Positions 49,698 through 60,763 are shown, counted from the stretch's first letter. The stretch: 64,000 nucleotides of DNA from Diplonema japonicum (GCA_964019335.1 OZ025716.1:124001-188000), one strand, 5' to 3'. Numbers and translations are program-made. Notes: a model not told the origin generated them from the sequence alone.

Positions 49698-50959
49698 TAA
49701 ATAAAAATTAAATTTTCTTTCCGGTTTTTTTCCGCTCCTGTAATTTGTTTTTTTTTTCTCCTTTTTTTTAAGAGAAAGAAAATAGAGGGGGGGTAAAAAA
49801 AATGAATCTTAAGATCGAAAGTGCTGGTGTGCACTTTTTTTTTTATTATTATTATTATTCTATTCTATTCTCTCCTTTCCTCTCACTGCTATATGCTGGA
49901 TGTGATTGGTGTTCTGCCACCTCATTCAAAACAAATCTTTTTTTCTCAGCCATAAAGTTAAGAGGCTACGGGTATTGGATATGAGAAATGTGTGGCCAGT
50001 CGCTTTTTTGCGGCAGTATTTTTTTTCTTGCAGCCTTGCAGACGAAGAGATACAAAGCCCACTGACGCCCAAACCCAAAACTGTCGAAACGGAGTTCGAG
50101 AAACCACTTCGTTCCCTTTCATAGCGAATTCTTTTTTTTTAGTCTTTTTTTTTTTTTTTTTTATAGTCCCAATTTTTTTACAAGCTTTTTTTTTTTATTG
50201 ATCCCACTATTAATCGTTCCCCTTTCCCTCCCTTCCCTTCCCACTCCCCCGGTTTTTGAATCAAAAAAAAAAAAAAAAAAAAAAGAGAGAAAAAATTCTT
50301 AATTTCTTCTTTTTTTTTTTCTTTTTTTTTTTCTTTTTTTTTTTTCATAATTTTTTTCTTACCTCAATCAATTTTTTAGGGGGGGGAAATAAAAAAATAC
50401 TGGAGCAAAAAAAAAAAAAAAAAAAAAAAAGAAGAAGAAAACGCCCCCGCTGGAGGAACGGAAGCAGCTTTCTCTGGTTTGCAGAGCTACGGTTTGTGTA
50501 GCTGATATAAAAACTTTTTTTTTTTCGATTTTCTTTTTTTCTTCTTTGCTTCCAATTGATAAACTGCAAGTTTTTGCTTTTATTCCGTATACCTAGTCAG
50601 TTTCGAACCCCTTGAAGAAAATCCCTCATGTTTTTTTTTTTTTTTTTTTTTCCCGATTTTTTTTGTATCAGTAACAACCTTCTAAGTTTGATTGGCTGAG
50701 GCTTTAGCGCCTCTACTAACTAAGGATAGCGCTATTCGGTTTTTCATTTCCAAATGGAACAATCGAAAAACAATAGAATGCAGTACCACCTTTGCTTCTG
50801 GTTAACGCCAAGAATAAAAGGGGTGGGGGCACATCAACAACTGAGAGTGTTGCCCCCCTTTTTTTTTTTGGTATTGCAGATTTCGTCTCTTGTTCTAAAA
50901 CAATTTTAGTTTCCCTTCACCTCCCCATTTCCACCAGCTTCCCGAGGATTCTTTTTTTG

Positions 50960-51070
50960 TTTTAACAATATTATTGTCGAGACTAAAAACTAGTTGATGG
51001 CAGCGTAGTGAGCTATTTTATTAGGTAAAATTCCGCTCGTGCGCACAAACAAATGGAGCGCCAAATTAGT
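50960..51070 (+). mobile_element. R1 MITE-like repeat, copy 4
   Basis: TTTTAACAATATTATTGTCG, then AAAAACTAGTTGATGGCAGC, then ATTCCGCTCGTGCGCACAAA and GGAGCGCC. Near-exact inverse of 10,396-10,508. Confidence 0.7.
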
Positions 51071-51360
51071 TTTTTTTCTTTTCTTCTTTTCTTTTTTTCT
51101 TTTTTTCTTTTTTTCTTTTTTTTTTTTTTTTCCTCATGGATGTCTCGCAACTATTTCCACAACTTTACGTCTTTCCATCTCCCCCTCCCGTTGCCCTCCT
51201 TTTTTCTTTGCATCCAACACGAGAAAGATGCACATTGGTCTATTTCTTTTTTTTTTTTCTTTTTTTTTTTCCTGTAATCAAGTAGGTAGTTCGTCCCCAT
51301 TTTTTTTTTTTTTTTTTTTTGTTGTTGTTACAAATATTTAAATCTTTTTCAAAAAAAAAA

Positions 51361-51491
51361 AAAAAATGATTTTGTAACTACATTCAACTTTGTGCTGAGA
51401 ACTTTCGCATTTTAAATTTTTTTTTTTTCTTTTTTTTTTTTTGCTCGTGCGAAACAACAATGACATATAGTCATTAAAGAATTCTTTTTTC
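51361..51491 (+). repeat. Dispersed repeat R3, copy 3
   Basis: ATGATTTTGTAACTACATTC, then a T-run, then TTGCTCGTGCGAAACAACAA and GACATATAGTCATTAA. Confidence 0.55.
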
Positions 51492-51909
51492 TGAAGAATT
51501 CTTTTTTTTTTTAAGGGCAGCAAAACCTTAAGATACCCTCCCTCCCCTTCGGTGAATCATTTAGGGAATTCCATGTCAGGGTGACATGTGTACCCGGGAG
51601 AGTCTCATAGATGCCTGTCTGCTGCTGTGTCGTTCGACTACAATCACCCCCCTCCCCATGTACTTTATGGTACACCTGGAGCCGGCTGTGGTCGCAACGT
51701 TAAGAGAGCGATTTTTTTTTCTTTTTTTTTTTCCCCCTTGCTTCTTGTCTTGAGATGACTTTGAACCCTTTCAACACTCTCTTTGCTTTTTTCTCGGTGG
51801 GTGGGGGGGGGGGGGGGGTGGAGAATCGTGCTGCTTCCACTTTCCCCCTCCCCCCTCATCACCGTGAATTTCATTAAAAAGAGGGTATCCTCATCAGAAG
51901 TAGAAGGGG

Positions 51910-51946
<37 letters not shown>

Positions 51947-52057
51947 AAGAAAACCACTTCATAGGCACCATCCTGATAAAAAAAAAAAAAAGGACTACGC
52001 AAATGGCTGGCTGACCTGCAAAGTCAGAATGCGATGCATAGAAATCTTTTAATTTTT

Positions 52058-52219
52058 CTTTTTACTCATATGAGTCTATCCCTGATTAAAACGTTCTAAA
52101 AAAAGCACGTTTTTGTGGTGATCAGGCCTAGACCGCAGTTCTGCACACAAAGTGGTGTCGGACTAGTTTTCTACTTTGAAATTTAACGGGAGTTTTGCCG
52201 CTACCTAGGAGTGTGTTTC
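52058..52219 (+). repeat. Dispersed repeat R4, copy 2
   Basis: See the 47,697 copy. It ends just before the longest A-run of the window (about 52,222-52,287). Confidence 0.5.
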
Positions 52220-52220
52220 A

Positions 52221-52294
<74 letters not shown>

Positions 52295-52453
52295 GCTGCA
52301 AACACGATAAGCGAATTTGGATTTTCCACCATCACGGAGGTTTGCAATTTCATATCCACCAAACACGTTTTCAAATTCTTATTTTGTCCACCATCTACGG
52401 TAACCACTTTTGAAATCCACCATCCACGGTAACCTCGAAAATGTAGGTGGGCC

Positions 52454-52773
52454 TTGGGTTCTGCTCAAAGGGCCACAGTCTCTTTCTCTGGGTGGTGCCC
52501 AGGGGGGGTTGAGTGCACTGCAGGGTTGGATGTGGCCACCCCTCGCCCGCCTTCTGTCAGGGTCCTGCATGAAGTTAACCTCAAGCCCCCCGTTGTAGCT
52601 AAATCAAGAACGGGGAGACCCTCGTTGGGGATAAGAGGAAACTGAGCAACAGAGAGGGGACATACACCTGCGGCAACTGCAAGAATGTGGGGCACAATGC
52701 CCGTTCTTGCAAGAACCCCCACTCGACTGCTGCGTCACAGCCGCAGACCCCTAGAAGTGCTCTTCTGAGCTGA
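52454..52773 (+). pseudogene. Mutator-like transposase C-terminal remnant
   Basis: Frame 1 reads LKPPVVAKSRTGRPSLG (the GRP region that sits just before the knuckle in Mutator-like transposases). After a frame change, 52,669-52,773 reads CGNCKNVGHNARSCKN, a CCHC zinc knuckle (C-x2-C-x4-H-x4-C), to a TGA stop. The transposase core is missing. Family assignment is inferred from this pair of motifs. Confidence 0.55.
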
Positions 52774-53489
52774 AGCAGACCCAGCTAACGTAGTGGCATA
52801 GTGTAGAGTCATTTCCCCCCCTTTTTTTCCTTTGCCTATCATTTATTCCTATTGTTGCAGTGCTCTATATTTCGCCAAAATAGTCAAAAAAAAAAAAACG
52901 AAATGCGAAAGGTTCCGTATTATCGAAATTAGGTTTCCTAAAGGAAAATTTTGATGGTTTACAGGAAACGGTGGAAAATTGAAATTGGGTTTCCGTGTTT
53001 GGTGGGGAAAATGAAAAAGTGATTTCCCTACCCCCCTCTCCTCCCAATTTCTTTTTTTTTTTATTTTTTTTTTTTTATCATACAAGTTTTTTTTTTTTTT
53101 TTTTTTTCCTCTGGACTTTGAGGTTTTTTTTTAAAGGTATGATGGGTTATTGTTTTTTTTTTTTTTTTTTCGAGACCCGTAGGTGATCATCTCTCTGCTA
53201 TGTGCTTTCACTATTAAGTTTTTTCGCATTCTCACGGTTAGGTTCGCATCTAAAGGTGTGCAGCAAAAGGGGCCGACCACAGCCTTCCCTGCCAATGTTA
53301 AGTCGGGGGGTGCACGCCCTGCGACATATGCGGGGTTTGACAAAACGCTTTTTCTTTTTTTCTTCTCCTTCCTTTTCTTAATGCACCTCCATCGTGATGA
53401 TCATGAGAACGCTGCATATTCCATTTTTTTTTTTTTTTCTTTCTTCCCTTCGTTGTGTTTTTTTTGTTTTTTTTTTTATTGACAACTCA

Positions 53490-53524
<35 letters not shown>

Positions 53525-53556
53525 GAGTTTTAAAAAAAAAAAAAAAAAAAAAACAT

Positions 53557-54261
53557 ATGTCGTGCGAGGCAGCAGAGACCAGCAGCAACTGCAACAGCAG
53601 CAACAGCACCGAATCAACGGGAAACTCCTGTCCTCCCCCGCTGGTGCGAAGTTTTACCAGAAAGCAGGTAACGACCGCGCTTAGGAAGAAGTGCTGCGAC
53701 CACAACGACTGGGACAACGTAAGAGTGGCGAAGGGCCTGATGACCCTGAGATGCAGAGCCTGCCAGAAGCAATGGAGGGCAGCTGTGGACATGGTGTGGG
53801 GCAGGTTGAAATGCGCAAACTTTGGGTCAGAGGAAGGGTGCTCCGACAAGCCCTGCTCAAAACTACACATCCACAACAGAAAGCTGTCTCTCGAGGCTCG
53901 TGTGAGGCAGCACGGAGGGGGCATCTTAAGCCAGATCAGCACAACTAGAGTCACGAAAGACACCCTGGAAAAAATCAAAAAACTGGAAGTACAAATCACA
54001 ACCTCGTCAGAAGCCGAAGAAGTGCAGTCCCAACCCAATACTCTTCAGAGTGCCGAACAATACCCTCAACAGCCTATTTTTGTACAGAACACGGCCCCTC
54101 TAGCGGCCCCTATGGGTATGAACGTCTTTGCTGCGTCCCCCTATGCAGGTGTGGGTTTCGCAGGAAGCGCCATACCTCAATTTTCCGGACCGTGTGGAGT
54201 GCCTCCTGCTGCTTGGACGTATATGGTGTACCCCCAGCTCACTGCCCAGTTGCTGTGGTGA
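53557..54261 (+). CDS. CCCH-like zinc-finger protein, paralogue 2
   Basis: The protein has 234 residues. A Ser/Asn-rich N-terminus leads to the same finger core as paralogue 1 (CCDHNDW; LRCRACQKQWR; CANFGSEEGCSDKPCSKLH). The C-terminal half differs: a short charged helix, then a Gln/Pro/Ala-rich and Gly/Phe-rich low-complexity tail (NVFAASPYAGVGFAGSAIPQ), as in many RNA-binding proteins. Start: first ATG after the A-runs. Likely a post-transcriptional regulator; this rests on the finger type only. Confidence 0.75.
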   Translation: MSCEAAETSSNCNSSNSTESTGNSCPPPLVRSFTRKQVTTALRKKCCDHNDWDNVRVAKGLMTLRCRACQKQWRAAVDMVWGRLKCANFGSEEGCSDKPCSKLHIHNRKLSLEARVRQHGGGILSQISTTRVTKDTLEKIKKLEVQITTSSEAEEVQSQPNTLQSAEQYPQQPIFVQNTAPLAAPMGMNVFAASPYAGVGFAGSAIPQFSGPCGVPPAAWTYMVYPQLTAQLLW

Positions 54262-54844
54262 GACTTTTTTATTTTTTTGTTTCCCCCGATTTTTTGGTCT
54301 TCGGAGGAGCTCGAGTCCAAGGCAGGTCACTCCTTGTGTTATAGAGGGATGGCAGTTGTGGGTTTGGTACAATACCCGTCCCCAATCCTGCCTGTCGGAC
54401 CAAAAATGGTGGGGCACGTTTGACCAGAGCCAAAGAAGCACATTGGCATGGTTGTGATGGATCTGGTTTTACCAGGAGGCGGAAAAGTTTCTTTTTTTTT
54501 TTTTTTTTTTCTTATACTATAAAATTCCTATCTATCTTATAATCTAACTGCTAAATTCGGTTCAAAAAAAAAAAAAAAAAAAATGACGACAAAAAAAAAA
54601 AAGAAGAAAAAAAAAAGGGGGGACACGTTGTTTGCTTTTCAAAATACTACTCTCACCCCCCCCCCCCCCCCCCCCCCAGCCTCAGTTGAGGGCTGTCACA
54701 AAAAATTTAATAATTAAATGTCTCTTTTTTTTTTTTTTTAATAGGGCGTATTAGGGTGTCCAACTTGCATATTTCGTCGAAACTCGGCCCGAAAATGGGT
54801 TTTTAGGCGACTTTGGGTGTTTTTTTGTTTTTGTTTTTGTTTTT

Positions 54845-54881
<37 letters not shown>

Positions 54882-55448
54882 GCCTTTGTGTCACAAATGT
54901 GCAAGATTTAATTTTGGGACTAATTTCGACCCCCCTGCCCCGTTCATCGTAACATCTTCCTTCTTTGATTAAAAAAAAAAAAATAGAGATCTATTACTGT
55001 AAAACGAAAAAATCCAAAAGAGTTTGTCACTCCGGCATTTTTTTTTCTCCCCCTGGAATCTTTTTTTAGCTAAGTTTATGGGGGGGAATACTATCTTCAA
55101 GAAGGGGATTAGTTGTATAGCAGTTAAAGTACAGGCCAGACGTTTCCCTTTCGTCCAAACCCCCTCCCCAGCAAAATAACAAACCTTAGCTTGCTCTCTT
55201 CGCAAAAATATATCCGGGCTTTTTTTTTTTTCTCTTCCGGAATTTTTCGCTTTTTGCAGTATTTATTTATTGTTGTTTAACTTGTGCAAAACATCATGAT
55301 TTTTTTTTTTTTTCGTGGTGGGGATAACATGGAAATATAAAGAAGTACATCAGATGTGTTGTTCGCTGTTGACCTCCTCGTCGGTCATCACCGGTAGCGC
55401 CCAAGTGGAAGAAGCAGATGCTCTGGGTGGCGAACAGGCAGCAAACTA

Positions 55449-55625
55449 CACGGGCTCAGAATCTTGGTTACCCGGGGCGCCCCGGGTTGAGCTGCACACC
55501 GCACGCATTAAGGACACGACGCGGAACGCAGAAGAAGTTACAGCTAGGCCGAGGTGCGCCCCCTGTAATCAAGTAAATGGTGCTTGTGCAGGGTGCCCCC
55601 ACCGGCTTCCTTTAAATCATCGAGT
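55449..55625 (+). repeat. Dispersed repeat R2, full copy 2
   Basis: Same as 49,383-49,570, with the same downstream T-run and a few base changes. Confidence 0.75.
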
Positions 55626-55814
55626 TTTTTTTTTTTTTTTTTTTCCAGTCACTTCTCTCCTGGCGGAGATTTTTTTTCGTTTTACAGCTAGTATAAAAAA
55701 AAAAAAAAAAGGTTAAAGAACATCTCTCCCCCTTCGGCATTCTCCATATCTTTCCCTGGGTGTATTGTACGCCCTGCCAGAGTGTTGAAGGAGTGAAATG
55801 AGTCATCTTTCCAA

Positions 55815-55856
<42 letters not shown>

Positions 55857-55902
55857 CCCCTTTAAAACTAATCCTGACTGCCTTTTTTTTTTTTTTTTTT
55901 TT

Positions 55903-55930
55903 TCAGGCGTCCTGCCACATACCGCAGGTA
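55903..55930 (+). repeat. Short hairpin repeat R7, copy 3
   Basis: Follows a T-run, as do the other copies; then ACCTTCAATGTCTC, which resembles the sequence after copy 1. Confidence 0.55.
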
Positions 55931-55941
55931 ACCTTCAATGT

Positions 55942-55994
<53 letters not shown>

Positions 55995-56297
55995 TCCTCC
56001 TTTTGAGGACGGGGGCTGATTAATCAGCTATATGCTTCTCTAGAGCCATCTGTGTACTCCACCCAAGGCCCCCTTTACAGAGACTGTAAAAAAAAGAGGG
56101 GGGGGGGGGAAGGGGACAAAAAGTATTTATTTTAACCGGAAAAAACACTCTTAGGCTATCCTCAAGAGAAAAGAAAATGACGTAAAAGGTGTATTTTGAT
56201 AACAGAAATACAGAATCGTTTCACTGCCAACATACCACAGCGACTTAATGAAAGACAGAAAAAGCCTTTTTTTCGTTCGAGAATAAAAAAAAAATTC

Positions 56298-56329
<32 letters not shown>

Positions 56330-57004
56330 CGCTCTTCCCCCCCCCCCCCCCCCCCGCCGCACTTCATCCTGGCCCCAGATTTTTATAAAAAAAAGAACTT
56401 TTTTTTTTGGCGGCAAAAGAAAAAAGATGCCCCCCCCCCCCCACCCACCGCGAGGAAACGGACTAGGCATGCCATGTCTGAGAGGTGGTGCCGCACAGGT
56501 TGAGAACCCACACCTCCAACCCCCTGTACTTAGGTACACTGGGAGCGTTGTTCGACCTTCACCTTGACGTTAAAAGACCGAATTTATAATCAAAAAAAAA
56601 AACTTTTTTTGTTTTTTTAAACGAAGGGTGGCCGCATGACAATGTAGAGAGAAAACTAGAACCTTCTACCTTGTTGCCATCTCACAAAGAAAACCATTCC
56701 CAAAAAAGCGCGTGTTTAATCTTTTTTTTTTTCCAGGTGGTGGAGGGGGGAAACACGGAGATATAAAAGAAGTGTTTTTACTTAATTTTGTAAAGTTACA
56801 TGAGGAAATTTCTAAAGAGCCATAAAAATCAGAAATCACTTTACCGTTCACGTGTAAAAATATAGTGGACCATAAATGTAAAGTAATAGGCCGAATTTGG
56901 CTTAAAAAAGTGCCATAAATGTAAAGTAAAATCTGATTTTTACGCGATTTTCGAACTTTTTCGGCATTCGTCTTCATTTTTTGCATCTGGTGGCCGCTAA
57001 CACC

Positions 57005-57078
57005 GCCATAGGTCAGTGGTCAGGACCCTCGGCCAGGGTTTCAGGGGTCGAGGGTTCAAGTCCCGAGGGACCGTTTTT
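57005..57078 (+). repeat. tRNA-like (SINE-type) sequence
   Basis: A-box-like TAGGTCAGTGG, a possible 4-bp D stem (GGTC/GACC), a perfect B box GGTTCAAGTCC, and a T7 run right after. The acceptor, anticodon and T stems do not pair, so this is not a working tRNA but a tRNA-derived sequence with Pol III signals. Confidence 0.45.
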
Positions 57079-57095
57079 TTGACCCCGATTTTATC

Positions 57096-57184
57096 GAAAA
57101 AAGTTCGGTGTCCGGGATTTGATCTGGCGTCTCCAGGAGACGAGTGCGACGGCATAACCACTGAGCTACCACTGAGCTACGGCA
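57096..57184 (-). repeat. tRNA-like (SINE-type) sequence, opposite strand
   Basis: On the minus strand: a perfect A box TAGCTCAGTGG (doubled), then a possible anticodon-arm hairpin CGTCTCCTGGAGACG, a B box GATCAAATCC, and a T-run. Stems do not form a full cloverleaf. The A-box end repeats at 57,245-57,290. Confidence 0.45.
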
Positions 57185-57773
57185 TGTTGCGCTTTTACTT
57201 TTTTTTTTTTTTTTTTTTTCAAAATACCAATGCAGGGCCGCCATGGAGAGCATAACCACTGAGCTACAGCATGTTGCGCTTTTACAAACGTCACTCGACA
57301 TATAAATTAACTGGTTCACAAAATATGAGACGTAACCCAACCTGCCCAAAACACAGCCAGGTATCTGAGGCAAAACACTGTCAGGCATCCGAGGCAAAAG
57401 AGGCACAAACACACTTTACCAGGTTTCCGAGCCACCAAGCATCACACCTGAGGCCGGCAAAAATGCCGAAAATTACACTGGCCATGCATACAGGCGTTCT
57501 TTTACACGATACCTTGTTGATGAAGGAACCTGCTATTTTGGCTGGAAGTCAGACCTGATCAAGCCCCTGCACAAAACCAGCAGTTTCTGAAGTGCGATGA
57601 TCAAGTGCCGACACAAATTACACAAAACCTACAGAATTCTGTCAATTTGACATCCTCTTCTCAGGCACTCAGGCTTAGTTTTGACATGTGAACATTTCGC
57701 AGAAGTGAACATAAAGGGTTCACAGTGTCCGAAATTTCCTCATTTAACTTTACAAAAATTAAGTAAAATATCA

Positions 57774-57808
57774 TACTAAATAAAAATCAGCCAGATTTTT
57801 ATTTAGTA
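57774..57808 (+). repeat. Perfect 15-bp hairpin
   Basis: TACTAAATAAAAATC and its exact inverse around the loop AGCCA, seven bases outside the right end of the 991-bp element. Purpose unknown. Confidence 0.6.
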
Positions 57809-57917
57809 AATATTTGTTTGTTTTTTTTTTTTTTTTTTTTTTTCTTTTTGCGGGAAAAAAAAAGGGGGGAAAAAAAAAAGAACGGCAATCTAGGGGAAAA
57901 AATTGTTGTTCCGCAAT

Positions 57918-57952
<35 letters not shown>

Positions 57953-58044
57953 CCTTCTGGCAAAATAAGGGGTGGATGGGTCCGCCCACCTTTACACAAC
58001 CAAGAAAAAAAAAAAAAGAACATTTTTTTTTCTTTTTTGTGACG

Positions 58045-58132
58045 AAAAACTAGTTGCAGCCAGGCAGCGTGTGAGTTGTTGTATTGAGTAATATACCGCT
58101 CGTGGGCACAAACAAGTGGAGCGCCAAACTAG

Positions 58133-58133
<1 letters not shown>
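58045..58133 (+). mobile_element. R1 MITE-like repeat, diverged copy 5
   Basis: AAAAACTAGTTGCAGCCAGG to GAGCGCCAAACTAGC. Both ends and the CCGCTCGTGGGCACAAACAA block are kept. Confidence 0.6.
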
Positions 58134-58167
<34 letters not shown>

Positions 58168-58261
58168 CCACGAAAAGACATCTCTAAAACTCAGGTAAAG
58201 TCCGGGGCCTCCAAGAAGGGGCTACACACGGAGGTTTTTTTCGAAAAAAACAAAACAAAAC

Positions 58262-58365
58262 TCGATGGTTTAAAGGTAGCCGGTGGGGGCACCCTGCACA
58301 AGCACCATTTACTTGATTACAGGGGGCGCACCTCGGCCTAGCTGTAGCTTCTTCTGCGTTCCGCC
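58262..58365 (-). repeat. Dispersed repeat R2, inverted partial copy
   Basis: Inverse of the 3' half of R2 (GTAGCCGGTGGGGGCACCCT, then ACTTGATTACAGGGGGCGCA). Confidence 0.65.
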
Positions 58366-59034
58366 TTTGACCGGGTTTTAGAGAGTCATTACATCAGCTT
58401 TTCTTTCCCCTCCCCCTACCCTTTTTTTTGAAAGAAAGCGCGCCTTCCCGGTGCAGCCCTTTAAGAAGGCTAACGGCGATTTATTAAAAAAAAAAAGAAA
58501 AGGGGAAGAACAACGTACGCGGGTAACCAAATTACTTTTTTCCATCGTCGCCTTAAGCCTCCAACTTTTTTTTTTTCCACCGTCCACGGTAACCTCCGAC
58601 ATTTTTATGCCTCATTGGGTTTATGAAACGTAGCAAGGGGAGCAAAAAAAACATGGTGGCATAGCAAAAGAAAAAGGGGAAAAGACCTTTAAGAGAAATG
58701 GGTGACTACCGACAGCACTTCGAGCAGTTATTTTCCCGAGAAGCACTTGGTGTCTTTTCCGAGCCCTGGCTGTGCCTGCACGTTTCTTCCCAGGTGCACA
58801 CACCTCCACCATGGACATTGGAAAAAAAAGTTTTGGGTTACCGTAAACAGTGGTGGAAATTCTGCTTTACAGACTTGAGTAGAAAAAAAGTTATTTAATT
58901 ACCGTGTGCGTGGTTATTCTCAAAAAAACAAGATGGAATGTAACATGGGGGGGGGGGGGGGGGGGGGGGGGGTACACATTATCACTCATGTCTTTTTCTT
59001 TCTTCTTTTTTTTTCTTTTTTTTTTTTTTTTCAG

Positions 59035-59654
59035 TGCAGAGCTACCTGGTGCGAGTGGTGGCGTTGCGTGACAGTAGAGCAGCGGAGAGGACGGTGCATG
59101 TTATAAGACCATATCCTTGGAAAGAGACGACGACCGGAACAAGATGCCAGGTACCGACGGAGGAGATGCTTGTTGCGCACGGAGCAACGGGTGAGATACT
59201 GAAAAAGCAGTTGAAACATGTGCTACCCTGGCTGCAAGGTCTGAGGTGGTACCTAGGATCGAAAAAGACGTCAATCACCACGATGGAGCTGGCAATTGAT
59301 TTTGAGATGACGACCGGTATATCCTTATACGGGGAACATGGGGAGAGCAGTCTGTTGGAGAGAAAAGCCGCACGTCTGCGGTACATCCTCAATAGAGTGC
59401 AAGCATGTGCGGCAAAGGGCAACAAAAGCGGCTTCCCGGCAAGAAGGATGACCAGAGTACACTCCCTGAGAAACCTGGGCGCACCAGCGATGCATGGCTA
59501 CGACAAGAGACCCCTGTTCTCGTCAACCCAAACAGCCCCCTATTTGGAGGGACTGCGACCGATGTTCTTAGCGCAGATGCCGTCCATGACGGACAGGCAA
59601 ACCCCGACGGCCGGCACCAGGATGCAACCGCAGAATGGTGACAGGCACGTGTAG
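59035..59654 (+). pseudogene. LINE-tail-like sequence, copy C (5'-truncated)
   Basis: The open frame has no ATG at its start; it begins right after a T/C tract ending in TTTCAG (AG at 59,033-59,034). The first residues (QSYLVRVVALRD) match LQRYMAVVVGKRD of copy A and YYLLEVVAKRD of copy B, so the finger part is missing. It keeps TTMELAIDFEMTTG, GFPARRMTRVHSLRNLG and KRPLFSS. It is either a dead fragment or a 3' exon. Confidence 0.55.
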
Positions 59655-59726
59655 GATCCCCCGTCCACGGTGGGCACCAACCAGCGCACCGCAAAAATAG
59701 ATCGAGTTTTTTTTTTTTTTTTTTTT

Positions 59727-59782
59727 TGATAGCAGCGTAATGAGGTATTTTATTAGGTAAAATTCCGCTCGCGCGCACGACC
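59727..59782 (+). mobile_element. R1 MITE-like repeat, partial copy 6
   Basis: GCAGCGTAATGAGGTATTTT then TTAGGTAAAATTCCGCTCGC. The AACTAGTT ends are lost. Confidence 0.55.
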
Positions 59783-60049
59783 AACTGAGTTGAAGGAGCA
59801 ACGGGGCCTCTCTTGAGCTAGTCAAAATGTGTATCAGAGGAAAGGCAAGAGGTAGAGGTTGGGGCTAATGCCAGCTTACCTTTGGCTTGTTTTTACGTTT
59901 CACATCAATTTTTATTTAGTTCTGGGAAAAGCGAACTCATGCAGGTATGGATGCAAGCGCCTGCTGTCAGCGCCTTTGACCCTTGGGAGCTGCTTTCATT
60001 TTTGGCAAAGTACTTTTACATTTTTTCACATGACAAAACAAAAACGTTG

Positions 60050-60084
<35 letters not shown>

Positions 60085-60212
60085 CCCCTCCAAACAACAA
60101 AACAAAAAAAAAAGAAAAAAAAAAAAAAAAAAAGGGAAGGAAGGCATCCGCATCGCATCGCATATGTTAATATTGTGTGTGTGTCTTTTTTTTTTTTTTT
60201 TTTTTTTTTTTT

Positions 60213-60351
60213 CTTCTCTTCGTCATTTTCTTCTCACTCACTAGGGGCCTCATAATTTAACGCGCAAAAAAAACGCCCATAATTTTAACGAGAAAAGCCC
60301 ATAATTAAAACTGGTTAATTGTGAGATATTTTGGAGTTAAATTATGGGGAT
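60213..60351 (-). mobile_element. Right-end fragment of the tyrosine-recombinase element, copy c4
   Basis: Read on the minus strand it ends CGTTAAATTATGAGGCCCCT, then AGTGAGTGAGAAGAAAATGA and CGAAGAGAAG, like 30,105-30,155 of c1. It also keeps repeated ATAATTTAAC blocks. Confidence 0.65.
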
Positions 60352-60654
60352 CTTCAGAGTGGAAAAAGAAATGGGTCTTGTAAGAAACCTTTAAACCTTG
60401 AAAGAATGAAACGGAAAAAAAGGGGGAGAGAGGGAAAGGGGGAATTTCTTTTTTGCCCACTTTTCAGGGGTGTGAAATGAGAACTGGAACTCTTGAAAAA
60501 AAAACAACTTAAAAAAAAAAATAGTTCTTTTATGACTATATGTCTTCGCGTGAATGGGTCTGCCTTCTGCTCGTGTGTGGAAACCCACTGGACGTGGAGA
60601 TTTGCCTGACGCTCCTCTACGAGAGTGGATATACGTCAGCAACTATCTTATTTT

Positions 60655-60763
60655 TTGTTGTTCGCACGAGCAAAAAAGGTTTTTAAAAAGCTGCGAAAGT
60701 TTTTTGCTCGGCACAAGTTGCATATAGTTATAAAATCATTTTTTGAAAGATAAATATTTGTAA

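Larger units (their letters stand above)
48831..53556. other. 4.7-kb accessory region without a supported intact gene
   Basis: Homopolymers (A-run of about 66 at 52,222) between repeats R2 (49,383), R6 (49,606), R1 (50,960), R3 (51,361), R4 (52,058) and a Mutator-like remnant (52,454-52,773). The patch at 49,800-50,120 and that at 51,540-51,700 have no match I can name. Confidence 0.55.
54262..56776. other. Accessory spacer
   Basis: 54,262-54,480 is non-repetitive and may be the 3' UTR of the zinc-finger gene. After that homopolymers, R2 (55,449) and R7 (55,903). No gene supported. Confidence 0.5.
56777..57767. mobile_element. 991-bp element with terminal inverted repeats
   Basis: The left end (56,778-56,813) has TTACTTAATTTTGTAAAGTT then ACATGAGGAAATTTC. 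The right end (57,731-57,767) is its inverse with two changes: GAAATTTCCTCATTTAACTT then TACAAAAATTAAGTAA. No transposase ORF is present, so it is non-autonomous. Inside are tRNA-like Pol III box sequences on both strands (57,005-57,180). Confidence 0.65.
57809..59030. other. Accessory spacer
   Basis: Homopolymers, R1 (58,045) and inverted R2 (58,262). At 58,576-58,595 and 52,389-52,436 the short motif CCACCGTCCACGGTAACCTC or a near relative recurs. No gene supported. Confidence 0.5.

Noticed and set aside
57005..57184. Functional tRNA genes
   Set aside because: A and B boxes are present, but acceptor, anticodon and T stems do not pair. Kept only as SINE-like sequence.
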